A stretch of DNA of 53,225 nt from UBA5336 sp038522375 (GTDB lineage Bacteria; Pseudomonadota; Alphaproteobacteria; Caulobacterales; Hyphomonadaceae), in NCBI GenBank assembly GCA_038522375.1, contig JBCBKE010000007.1:1-53225 (forward strand), given 5' to 3'. The position numbers and the translations under genes are program-made. This document shows, piece by piece, positions 25,890 to 34,250 of the stretch (position 1 is the first letter of the stretch; every line of letters starts with the position of its first letter). The notes beneath the pieces are model-generated. The model was not told the DNA's origin. It ran no database searches and saw only the letters and a program-made list of their open reading frames with translations.

Positions 25890-27695
25890 CTAGTCCCCAT
25901 CCATCCGCAAGGCGGCGACGAAGGCTTCCTGGGGGATCTCGACCTTGCCAAACTGGCGCATCTTTTTCTTACCGGCCTTCTGCTTGTCCAATAGCTTGCG
26001 CTTCCGGGTTGCATCCCCGCCATAGCATTTGGCGGTCACATCCTTCCGCATGGCTGACAGGGTTTCCCGCGCAATGACCTTGCCGCCAATGGCGGCCTGG
26101 ATCGGGATCTTGAACATCTGGCGAGGGATCAGGTCCTTAAGCCGTTCACACATCTGGCGGCCCCGGCCTTCGGCCCGGTCCCGGTGTACGAGCATGGCCA
26201 GCGCATCAACCGGTTCGTCATTCACGAGGATCTGCATCTTGACGAGGTTTTCCGCCCGGTGGCCGACGATTTCGTAGTCGAAACTCGCATACCCGCGCGA
26301 AATGGATTTCAGCCGGTCGTAGAAATCGAACACCACCTCGTTCAGGGGAAGTTCGTATTTCACCATCGCCCTTCCGCCGACATAGGACAGCTCCTTCTGA
26401 ATGCCCCGGCGGTCCTGGCAGAGCTTGAGGATGGCACCAAGGTACTCGTCCGGACTGTAGATCACGGCTTCGATCCAGGGCTCGCGCACTTCCGAGATCT
26501 TGACGACATCGGGCATGTCGGCAGGGTTGTGAAGTTCCAACTCGGACCCGTCGGTCATGGTGAGCTCATAGACCACTGATGGTGCCGTGGCGATCAGCTC
26601 AAGGTCGAACTCGCGGGAGAGGCGCTCTTGAATGATTTCAAGGTGCAGTAATCCGAGGAAACCGCAACGGAACCCCATGCCCAAGGCCGCCGAGGTTTCC
26701 ATTTCCCAAGTGAAACTTGCATCGTTCAGCCGAAGCTTCCCCATCGCCGCGCGCAGGTCGTCAAAATCTGCGGCGTCCACGGGGAACAGCCCACAAAACA
26801 CCACCGGTACCACGTCCTTGTACCCGGGTAGGGCTTCGGCAGTCGGGCGTTTTTCCTCGGTGATCGTATCGCCGACCGCGCAGTCAGCCACTTCCTTGAT
26901 CGAGGCCACCAGGAAACCGACCTCGCCGGGGCCGAGCGCCTCGCTGTCGGTGATCTTCGGCTTGAAAGTGCCAACCCGGTCGACCTCGTAGGCTGCGCCC
27001 GTCCGCATCATCTTGACCTTGGACTTCCGCTTGAGTGTGCCCTCGTAAACCCGAACGATAACCACCACCCCCAAATAGGGGTCGTAATAGGCATCCACCA
27101 GCGAAGCCTTGAGCGGTGCAGCTGGATCGCCGGCTTCCGGTGCAGGGAGCCTTTGAACAATCGCTTCCAGCGTGTCCTCGATACCCAGGCCCGTCTTGGC
27201 CGAAGCCTCAATCGCATCGCTGGCATCCAGACCAATGATGTCCTCGATCTGCTCCTTGACCCGGTCCACATCCGCAGCCGGAAGGTCCACCTTGTTCAGG
27301 ACTGGAACGATCTCATGATCCTGGTCGATGGCCTGGTAGACATTGGCCAGTGTCTGGGCCTCAACGCCCTGTGACGCGTCAACCACCAACAGCGACCCTT
27401 CGCAGGCCGCGAGGCACCGGCTCACCTCATAGGCGAAATCCACATGGCCCGGCGTGTCCATGAGATTGAGCACATAGGTGTCACCATCCTTGGCGGTGTA
27501 TTCGAGCCGAACGGTTTGAGCCTTGATCGTGATGCCACGTTCCTGCTCAATTTCCATATTATCAAGTACCTGATCGCTCATCTCGCGATCGGTCAGGCCA
27601 CCGCAAGTCTGAATCAAACGGTCGGCAAGCGTCGACTTTCCGTGGTCGATGTGCGCGATTATGGAGAAATTTCGGATGTTTTGGGTTGGTGTCAT
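25890..27695 (-). CDS. lepA: Elongation factor 4 (LepA) GTPase
   Basis: 601 residues from ATG 27695; an upstream open extension to 27866 overlaps glpQ and is not credible. G1 is IAHIDHGKSTLADR, switch I has EQERGITI, G3 is DTPGHVDFAYEV and G4 is VPVLNKVDLPAADVD. The LepA-specific C-terminal end KAGKKKMRQFGKVEIPQEAF is present. It binds ribosomes at the membrane face and aids translation under ionic stress. Divergent from glpQ over 83 bases. Confidence 0.97.
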   Translation of the reverse strand: MTPTQNIRNFSIIAHIDHGKSTLADRLIQTCGGLTDREMSDQVLDNMEIEQERGITIKAQTVRLEYTAKDGDTYVLNLMDTPGHVDFAYEVSRCLAACEGSLLVVDASQGVEAQTLANVYQAIDQDHEIVPVLNKVDLPAADVDRVKEQIEDIIGLDASDAIEASAKTGLGIEDTLEAIVQRLPAPEAGDPAAPLKASLVDAYYDPYLGVVVIVRVYEGTLKRKSKVKMMRTGAAYEVDRVGTFKPKITDSEALGPGEVGFLVASIKEVADCAVGDTITEEKRPTAEALPGYKDVVPVVFCGLFPVDAADFDDLRAAMGKLRLNDASFTWEMETSAALGMGFRCGFLGLLHLEIIQERLSREFDLELIATAPSVVYELTMTDGSELELHNPADMPDVVKISEVREPWIEAVIYSPDEYLGAILKLCQDRRGIQKELSYVGGRAMVKYELPLNEVVFDFYDRLKSISRGYASFDYEIVGHRAENLVKMQILVNDEPVDALAMLVHRDRAEGRGRQMCERLKDLIPRQMFKIPIQAAIGGKVIARETLSAMRKDVTAKCYGGDATRKRKLLDKQKAGKKKMRQFGKVEIPQEAFVAALRMDGD

Positions 27696-27778
27696 CGTCT
27701 GGCGATATAAGCAGGTATGGCGGTCTGGGAAAGCGTTCTTGTGGTGCGCTGTGTGCGGCGTTTGGGCGGGATGAGACA

Positions 27779-28804
27779 ATGCAATTGAAACCGAGCATCG
27801 GAGGGCGGCTTGCGGCCGCGGTGTCGCTTGTCGCAGCTCTCGCCGTGGCCTGCGCGCCCGACACACCCGTAGCAGCTGGCGAGCGGATCAGCCTTTCGCG
27901 GGACACCTTGACCGGGGCGCCGCCAATCATCATCGCCCATCGTGGGGCATCGGGGCTGTACCCCGAACATACGCTACGTGCCTATGAGGTTGCCATCGAC
28001 CAGGGAGCGGACTTCATCGAACCCGACCTCGTCATGACCCGGGATGGTGTGCTCGTGGCCAGGCACGAGCGGACACTGTCAGTGTCCACCGACATTGCCG
28101 AACGGCCTGAGTTTGCCGATCGGAAAACCGTGAAACAAGTGAACGGGGAGCCGCACGAAGACTGGTTCGTCGAAGACTTCAGCCTGTCTGAACTCAAGTC
28201 GCTGCGCGCAATTCAGACGCGGCCCGGTCGGCCCCAAAGCTATGACGGCCAATTCGCCATACCCACTTTCACCGAAATTCTTGGCCTCGTCGCGATTACC
28301 AACCAGACTGGTCAACGGTTGGGCGTTTATCCGGAATTGAAAGAGGCCGCCTACTTCGCTTCGATTGGCCAGGACATGCGGACCGCGCTGCTCAGCGCGC
28401 TCGAAGCGGCGGACCTGAGAAGCTTGAATGCGCCCGTCTTTATCCAGTCGTTCGAGCCCGGTGTGCTCCAGACAATCGCAGCGTCTTCAGACTGGCCGGT
28501 GATCCAGCTCTTGCCGGTCAATGCACCTGTGGAGCCGACACTGAAGGAGATTTCCGAGTACGCGGACGGGATCGGACCCTGGAAACAACTCATGGCAAAC
28601 CATGCGGGCGGGGCCGGCGCCTATATCAGCCGCGCCCATGCAGAGGGCCTGCTCGTCCATCCCTACACCTATAGGGATGATGCGCTACCGGATGGCTTCG
28701 ACACCATCTCAGAGGAATTAAACGCTGCGTTCGCGGCCGGTGTTGACGGCGTTTTCACCGATTTTCCGCTATCGGCGATAGAAATCCGGGATAGTCGGGA
28801 ATAG
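27779..28804 (+). CDS. glpQ: Glycerophosphodiester phosphodiesterase, lipoprotein
   Basis: 341 residues from ATG 27779. A lipoprotein leader with Cys 24 (LVAALAVAC) is followed by the GDPD active site: IIAHRGASGLYPEHTLRAYE, then GADFIEPDLVMTRDGVLVAR and HERTLS. These His, Glu, Asp and His residues bind the metal and phosphate. HTDFDGVFTDFPLSAI-like elements near the end (VDGVFTDFPLSAI) close the barrel. GlpQ releases glycerol 3-phosphate from deacylated phospholipids in the periplasm. Divergent from lepA. Confidence 0.94.
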   Translation: MQLKPSIGGRLAAAVSLVAALAVACAPDTPVAAGERISLSRDTLTGAPPIIIAHRGASGLYPEHTLRAYEVAIDQGADFIEPDLVMTRDGVLVARHERTLSVSTDIAERPEFADRKTVKQVNGEPHEDWFVEDFSLSELKSLRAIQTRPGRPQSYDGQFAIPTFTEILGLVAITNQTGQRLGVYPELKEAAYFASIGQDMRTALLSALEAADLRSLNAPVFIQSFEPGVLQTIAASSDWPVIQLLPVNAPVEPTLKEISEYADGIGPWKQLMANHAGGAGAYISRAHAEGLLVHPYTYRDDALPDGFDTISEELNAAFAAGVDGVFTDFPLSAIEIRDSRE

Positions 28805-28820
28805 CGCCTTCCAAACGCCT

Positions 28821-28851
28821 GTAAAAAGAAAGGGCGCTCCGAAGAGCGCCC
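28821..28851 (-). terminator. Rho-independent terminator after urcA
   Basis: A perfect eight-base stem GGGCGCTC / GAGCGCCC with a four-base loop (28832-28851). Read on the minus strand it is followed by TTTCTTTTT, so it ends the urcA transcript. On the plus strand it lies 27 bases after glpQ but lacks a T-tract. Confidence 0.88.
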
Positions 28852-28903
28852 TGAAGAGGGGGGCGGGTTGTGTGTTGTGAGGCCGTCCCCCAAAACCTGG
28901 TCG

Positions 28904-29251
28904 CTACCAGCGGCCAGCGAGGATGCGGCGTGTCTGGCCACGCTGGGACGTGCCGGTTTGTTGGGCATGGTAAGCGCTCAGCGCGGCGCTCTCGGTGGCG
29001 TCGATGACCTTGTTCATGAGATCGGCACGGCACGCCTTTTCGACCTTGCGCTTTGCAACCAGGCCGCCAGCGCGCCGGAGGTCTATCCTGCAAGCTGATC
29101 GTGCCGTCCGCTCGAAGTCCTTGTAGGTCTCTTCAAACGTTGCGTTTGGGTTGTAAGCGAAAGTTGCTTCGAAGCTTTCGGTCGCAGAGGCGGTGCCTGC
29201 GGCTGCGATCAATGCGGCACCGGCGAAGACTGTTTTGATGAGGTTTTTCAT
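28904..29251 (-). CDS. UrcA family protein
   Basis: 115 residues from ATG 29251 (AAGGAA site). A signal peptide (MKNLIKTVFAGAALIAAAGT, cut near ASA) is followed by the UrcA pattern: an ACRIDLRRAGGLVAKRKVEK stretch, then ACRADLMNKVIDATE, with two Cys that probably form a disulfide. The family is common in Sphingomonads and Caulobacter relatives and lies in the periplasm; function unknown. It has its own terminator at 28821. Confidence 0.85.
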   Translation of the reverse strand: MKNLIKTVFAGAALIAAAGTASATESFEATFAYNPNATFEETYKDFERTARSACRIDLRRAGGLVAKRKVEKACRADLMNKVIDATESAALSAYHAQQTGTSQRGQTRRILAGRW

Positions 29252-29591
29252 GATTGGCGTTCCTTGGTTGATGGTTACAGCACCTGCTGCCCCTCCAACT
29301 TGCCCAGACCGGCCAAGGAGACCTGTGGAACCCATGATGGTTGCCAGAAATATACCTGATGGAGTTATGAGGTCATTGAATCTATTGTAGAAAAAACGTG
29401 ATCAGCCTGTATCTCGAATGTGAGATTCCAGCGCCCCTTCAGCTCGGGCGCCGAATTACGGTCCAATCAAGGTCGCATCGAACACCGCCGAAAGCGCATT
29501 GGGCACATCCGGGACCGGATGGTTCGCCAACCGAAGGTCAGGGAAAGACCCGAACCTGCCGTCACAAAGGCGACAGCGGCCGGACAAGCGC
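29252..29591. other. Intergenic region between urcA and the P450 gene
   Basis: 340 bases without a credible gene. It must hold the urcA promoter on the minus strand; TACAAT at about 29389 (minus) is a possible -10 but no matching -35 is clear. A six-base GC stem at 29431-29451 lacks a T-tract. Short plus-strand open frames here have no ribosome site. Confidence 0.5.
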
Positions 29592-30824
29592 CTATCCCAC
29601 CGCGACCAGAAGCGTTTCCAGGCCCCGGAAGAAGGGCAAGGTTCGCCAGGTTAAAGGCTGGTCTGGCAAGGTCATGACGGGATAGCGGGCAAACAGCTTT
29701 TCGTAGACGCGTCTGGCCTCGATCCGTGCCAGGGGCGCGCCAATACAGATGTGTGAGCCGCCGCCAAACGAGACGTGCGAGGGGCGCTGCACCGTGATGT
29801 CGAACACATCCGGCGCCTCAAACCGTTCCGGGTCACGGTTGGCAGCGGCCAGCGACATCATCACCGACGCACCCTTACCCATCGGGCACCCGGCCACTTC
29901 GCGGGCTTCAGACACGATCCGGGAGGTTGCTTGGACCGGCGCCTCATACCGTAGCACTTCTTCCACCGCGGCGCTTGCCAGTCCCGGGTCAGCGCGCAGG
30001 GCTGCCAATTGCTCGGGGTGAGTGAGTAGCAACCATACACCGTTTCCGATCAGGTCGGTTGTTGTCAGGTTTCCCCCAACAAGGAGCGCCTGAAGGTTGA
30101 TGCGAAGCTCATCATCCTCGAACGCCCCAGTTTCGGCTTGCAACAACACCATGTCGGAGATCAGGTCTTCCCTGGGATTGCGCCGCCGATCGTCCATTAG
30201 GGCGGTGAAATAGGCGTCGAGTTGGGCCGCGCCATGTTCCAGCCGTGCGGTCTCTTCCGCTGTTCGCATGGGGTTCAGGCTGAGAATTACGCCCTCGGAC
30301 CATTCGCGGAATTCCGGCAACCGCTCTTCGTCCACGCCAAGAATGTGCGCAATCACGAGGATGGGGATCGGGACGGCAATATGTTCCATCAGATCGAACT
30401 GGCCCGACGCCGGCGCTCGGTCGATAACGCCATCGATCATGGCCTCGATCTCAGGTTTCATCGCCTGGATGCGGGCATAAAAGGCCTTGGCCAGGGGTAA
30501 CCGGTTGCGCGAGTGGTCTGGGTCGTCCTGGAACAGGATGCTTGATCGCCGTCCGTCCGGGTCATCGGGGTCCACCAGGTGCCTTGCCATGGCGCCTTCT
30601 TCGGCGTGGCGTGGATGGCGGTTGAATGTTCGATCATTTACCGTTTCGCGGACATCGCCGAACGCGCTCAACAGCCAGGTCTTGATGGCTTCGTCGTGCA
30701 TGACCGGGCACGCCTCGCGGAGCGCCTTTAAGCCGGGGTGGGGGTTCGCTCGCCCGTCTGGATGAAGGGCGGAAATTTCCATGATACTCGTTGGGCGTGG
30801 GCGCTTCGTCTCCGTATCGGCCAT
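29592..30824 (-). CDS. Cytochrome P450
   Basis: 410 residues, soluble bacterial type. The haem Cys is C360 in FGGGSHICIGAPLARIEA. ExxR lies in AAVEEVLRYEAP. The I-helix reads LLVGGNLTTTDLIGNG, with Leu where many P450s have the acidic residue before TT. It would hydroxylate a hydrophobic substrate using a ferredoxin partner, which is not encoded here. Its start lies two bases after the stop of the PhyH-type oxygenase gene, so the two are co-expressed. It is the last gene of the catabolic island. Confidence 0.94.
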   Translation of the reverse strand: MADTETKRPRPTSIMEISALHPDGRANPHPGLKALREACPVMHDEAIKTWLLSAFGDVRETVNDRTFNRHPRHAEEGAMARHLVDPDDPDGRRSSILFQDDPDHSRNRLPLAKAFYARIQAMKPEIEAMIDGVIDRAPASGQFDLMEHIAVPIPILVIAHILGVDEERLPEFREWSEGVILSLNPMRTAEETARLEHGAAQLDAYFTALMDDRRRNPREDLISDMVLLQAETGAFEDDELRINLQALLVGGNLTTTDLIGNGVWLLLTHPEQLAALRADPGLASAAVEEVLRYEAPVQATSRIVSEAREVAGCPMGKGASVMMSLAAANRDPERFEAPDVFDITVQRPSHVSFGGGSHICIGAPLARIEARRVYEKLFARYPVMTLPDQPLTWRTLPFFRGLETLLVAVG

Positions 30825-30826
30825 TC

Positions 30827-31720
30827 TTACACCTCTCCATTCAAAACACGCGACGGATGCATACCATCGACATAACCCATGAAGGGTGGATGGATATTGT
30901 AGCCGACAAGTTCCTGCGCCCGCGCCGGAAGCCTCCGCGCGACGTGCGGCGGAACAGCAAGCGTCATGTTCTCCAGAGGACGCATGAATCCCGAGCAGTA
31001 CTGTGGGGTAATGATAGTTCGCGGCGCATCGGACCGGTTTGCTCCACCGCGGTGCCAGAGCGTACCTTTCGCGATCGCGAGGGACCCTGCCGGCATGGTG
31101 AGTCTGACGGCGTCAGCTTGATATCCGGGGTCGTCCTCGACGTCTCGCACGCGGGTATCAGAAAAGCTGTCAGCCGAGGATATTCCGGTGAGGCGCTGCC
31201 CGTTTTCCCAAAGGTGGCTCCCCGCCATGACTTCGGTCGCGCCATTCTCATCGGTCGTGTCGTCGATGGCCCAGAACGTGGAGACGCCATAGGCCCGCCG
31301 GGGCCAGGGCAGCCCGCAATGGCTGTCATCATAGTGCCATGGTTGGGCTGTTTCCCCGGGATGCAGCTTGATGGCCAGGCAGGCCGATAGCAGGCAGGAG
31401 CGGCCAAGTTCGGCTTCGGCAAACGCCAGCGCCAAGGAATGGGTCACCAGTTGCGCAAATACCGGTGACTTCGCCAGCATTGCGTAGACGCGGTTCGATT
31501 TCAGGCCCTCGAAATCATTTCGCCCGCGTACATCGTTGCTGAAGTGAGGCGCAAGGGCATGCTTGATCTGTTCAACGGTGTCTTGCGACAGAACGTGCGG
31601 AAAGATGACAAACCCACAAGTATCGAATTCCGTTTTCCAGTCCGGGAATGACCGGCCTGCCAGATAGGGTTCAAGAGCAACCGCGCGCCGCCGTATCTCA
31701 AGCGTTTCAGTATCCGCCAT
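30827..31720 (-). CDS. Phytanoyl-CoA dioxygenase (PhyH) family oxygenase
   Basis: 297 residues from ATG 31720 (GGGAGG five bases upstream); ATG 31780, also with GGAGG, would add 20 residues. The Fe(II) triad is visible as H129-x-D131 in QPWHYDDSHCG and H223 in GTLWHRGGANRS, with R234 in APRTIITPQ as the likely 2-oxoglutarate anchor. It hydroxylates or otherwise oxidises an organic substrate with O2 and 2-oxoglutarate. Coupled to the P450 two bases on, it may work on the same compound. Confidence 0.88.
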   Translation of the reverse strand: MADTETLEIRRRAVALEPYLAGRSFPDWKTEFDTCGFVIFPHVLSQDTVEQIKHALAPHFSNDVRGRNDFEGLKSNRVYAMLAKSPVFAQLVTHSLALAFAEAELGRSCLLSACLAIKLHPGETAQPWHYDDSHCGLPWPRRAYGVSTFWAIDDTTDENGATEVMAGSHLWENGQRLTGISSADSFSDTRVRDVEDDPGYQADAVRLTMPAGSLAIAKGTLWHRGGANRSDAPRTIITPQYCSGFMRPLENMTLAVPPHVARRLPARAQELVGYNIHPPFMGYVDGMHPSRVLNGEV

Positions 31721-32009
31721 GCTGTCCTCCCAGCCACTGCTCCCACGGCTGTTATCGAAGCACTTTTCGGAAGCAGACATGTCAACATCCTCCGAAGGGC
31801 CAGTGCGGTCAACCCACTCGAAATTTCCCGCAGTCAACGTCAAGCAGGTCGGTCTATTTCAAGCAAGCCGTCGCATCTTCGAAGCGCGTATGGGGTGCAG
31901 ACGGGTCCGAAAACCGCTTGAGCCCTTGTTTCTCCAAGACGAGCCAGGCCGTTCGGCGAAGGCTTCGTGGGGGACCCGCCGCTAATGTAGACGGAGATTT
32001 CAGCAACGC

Positions 32010-33302
32010 TCAGCTGGCCGCACGAGCGACGTCTTCGCGGTATCTCCGGCCCGCAAGGAGCAGGCAAACGATACTAGCCGCATTGCAGATCAGTACCACC
32101 TCCAAGGCGCGGGCCAGGGGCTGCTGTGCGCCTTGGGCCGCAAAATAATCGCTGAGCATTCCGGCGATCCAGGGGCCGCACCCAATTCCAATCAGTGTCA
32201 GGCAGAACAGCATAAAGGCAGAGGCGAAGCTGCGCATGCGCAGTTGTACAAGTTCCTGGGACGCGGTGTAGGCGATCGAGGCGTAGATCAGACCAATGAA
32301 ACTTGGCACCAGGTTCCACGCATAGGCTTCCCAAACGGTGCCGGCGCGCAGGAACATCCATGCAAATGGCAACGCGGCAGCGGCACAGACCGCGATGATC
32401 CATGGACGCCAGCGGAGGTCGCGCCTCGACAGCCGGTCACACACCATGCCCATCACGATGGCCCCAGCACTGCCCACACCACCGATCAGGACCCCCAGCG
32501 GCAGGGCCACGTCCCCCGGTGAGAGTTCATAGGACCGCTGCAAGTGGCTGGAGGTGAAAACAAGAAAGGCGTTCGACGAGACGCAGATCAGCAGACATCC
32601 CGAGAGTAACCAGAGGTAGGATGATTGGCCGAGGATGAAGCGAAGCGTTTCGCCGATCGAAGGCGCGGGGCCGTCATCGCTGCGGGCATCGGCGAGCCCG
32701 CGCGCCGGTTCCTTGATCCCAAAGCGAACCACAAGCGCCAGCAAGAGTCCCGGTATGCCAGCGGCAAAGAAGGCGACCCGCCACCCGTAGAGTTCGTAAA
32801 CCAGACCGCCCAGAGCAAAGCCCGCCATGATGCCCAGCCCGATCCCCGTGGTGTAAATGCCGAGCGCGGTGGCGCGTTCTTCGGGCCGGTAGAGGTCGGC
32901 GATCATCGACGTCGCGGGGGGCGTACCGCCCGCTTCGCCAACGCCGACGCCCATGCGCGCAAGCAACAGGTGCCAGTAGTTCTGTGCAAATCCTGACAGC
33001 GCGGTCATGCCGGACCAAAGTGCCAGGGCCAGCACGATGATATTGCGCCGATTTCCCCGGTCAGCCCACATGGCAACCGGAATACCAAGGGTGGCGTAGA
33101 ATGCCGCGAAAGCGATCCCGGTCAGCATGCCCAGTTGGCTGTCCCGAAGGCCCAATTCAGCCTTGATTGGCTCCAGAAGGATGACCAGGATCTGACGGTC
33201 GACATGGTTGAAGGTGTAAACAAGGGTGAGGACGGCCAGGACCCAGGCGCGACCGGGGATATTCGGTCCCGCTGCAGCAGGAGTTGCGATGGGTTTGTTC
33301 AT
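32010..33302 (-). CDS. MFS transporter, spinster-like
   Basis: 430 residues and about 12 membrane helices. The start LTLVYTFNHVDRQILVILLE and motif A region GIPVAMWADRGNRRNIIVLA, then RMGVGVGEAGGTPPATSMIA, are typical of the spinster / sugar-phosphate-like MFS group common in TonB-linked catabolic clusters. It probably takes up an organic acid or aryl compound across the inner membrane. The start overlaps the stop of the alpha/beta hydrolase gene (ATGA). Confidence 0.9.
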   Translation of the reverse strand: MNKPIATPAAAGPNIPGRAWVLAVLTLVYTFNHVDRQILVILLEPIKAELGLRDSQLGMLTGIAFAAFYATLGIPVAMWADRGNRRNIIVLALALWSGMTALSGFAQNYWHLLLARMGVGVGEAGGTPPATSMIADLYRPEERATALGIYTTGIGLGIMAGFALGGLVYELYGWRVAFFAAGIPGLLLALVVRFGIKEPARGLADARSDDGPAPSIGETLRFILGQSSYLWLLSGCLLICVSSNAFLVFTSSHLQRSYELSPGDVALPLGVLIGGVGSAGAIVMGMVCDRLSRRDLRWRPWIIAVCAAAALPFAWMFLRAGTVWEAYAWNLVPSFIGLIYASIAYTASQELVQLRMRSFASAFMLFCLTLIGIGCGPWIAGMLSDYFAAQGAQQPLARALEVVLICNAASIVCLLLAGRRYREDVARAAS

Positions 33303-34162
33303 TCGGTCGGGTCCAGGCGGGTGAGAAAACGGTTGATGGCCTCAACGGCCACCGGCTCGTCGAGGATCGGGGCGTGGCCGACACGGGGGACCGTCACCCA
33401 TTCGGCGTCGGGGTGTCGGCGCACCATGCGGGCGGCCGTCGTCGGCGCGAGAAGATCGGAGGTCTCACCGCGAAGGATGAGCATTGGTATCTTCCTTGTG
33501 GCACCAAAGAGCCGCCACATGGCAAATCGCGTTCTCCAGGTTGGCCGGACATCACTGACGGTCCGGGTGATCGCCGGATCGTAATCGAAGGCTACCCGCC
33601 CGTCGGACGTTTCCGAACACGTTCGCCGGGCAAATGCCATCCAGTCTTTTTCGCCGAAATCGGGAAAGACGTCGCCTTGGGTCCTTGCAATTGCCGCTGC
33701 TGCGCTTTCCCAAGTTGGAAAGGGGGTCGTATCGCCAGCATACCCTGCGATCCGGTCCAGTCCGACCGGGTCGATGACGGGGCCGACATCATTCAGAACG
33801 ATGCCGAGCAAACGCCTGGGCATCAGCTTGGCCATGACCAAGGACATCAGCCCGCCCATGGACGTCCCGATAAGCGCCACCTGCCGCACACCCAGTGTGT
33901 CCAGCAGGCTGCCCATGTCCTGTGCGTAGACCAGCGGCGCGTAGGAGGTCCGATCGGTTGCGCGCTGCGACTGTCCCCGCCCGCGGACATCGACGGCGAT
34001 GTATCGCCTGTTCCCGCCAAGGGCATGGATCATCGGCTCGAAGTCTCGATGGTTACGCGTCAGCCCGTGCATGCACAGGACCGTAAGCGGGGCATCGCTC
34101 GGGCCATACGCCTTGGCGTACAGGGTGAGGCCATCGGCCGAGTGGTAGTGGATATCAGTCAT
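33299..34162 (-). CDS. Cytosolic alpha/beta hydrolase
   Basis: 287 residues from ATG 34162; the open frame continues upstream to 34348, over the TonB gene end. LTVLCMHGLTRNHRDFEPMI holds the oxyanion His-Gly, ALIGTSMGGLMSLVMA the Ser nucleophile, and RVGHAPILDEP the catalytic His. The fold fits esterases or C-C bond hydrolases such as meta-cleavage product hydrolases (MhpC-like). It lies between the receptor and MFS genes in one unit, so it may act on the imported ester or ring-cleavage product. Confidence 0.88.
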   Translation of the reverse strand: MTDIHYHSADGLTLYAKAYGPSDAPLTVLCMHGLTRNHRDFEPMIHALGGNRRYIAVDVRGRGQSQRATDRTSYAPLVYAQDMGSLLDTLGVRQVALIGTSMGGLMSLVMAKLMPRRLLGIVLNDVGPVIDPVGLDRIAGYAGDTTPFPTWESAAAAIARTQGDVFPDFGEKDWMAFARRTCSETSDGRVAFDYDPAITRTVSDVRPTWRTRFAMWRLFGATRKIPMLILRGETSDLLAPTTAARMVRRHPDAEWVTVPRVGHAPILDEPVAVEAINRFLTRLDPTE

Positions 34163-34250
34163 CACCGGCCTGCTGCGTTCGGGGGGCGGAGGGGGCGACG
34201 CGACATGGATCGCGCCGCCCAGGAGCTGACCTGCCGGGAGGAAGGACAGA

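Noticed and set aside
25868..25890. GCCGGC-rich palindrome between lepA and the methyltransferase gene
   Set aside because: Short GC palindromes are common here; no T-tract and the genes appear co-transcribed.
29431..29451. GC-rich stem downstream of the P450 gene
   Set aside because: Six-base stem without a T-tract and 140 bases from the gene end, so not called a terminator.
30812..31720. P450 and PhyH proteins both begin MADTET
   Set aside because: The codons differ and the match ends after six residues, so a duplicated start is not supported.
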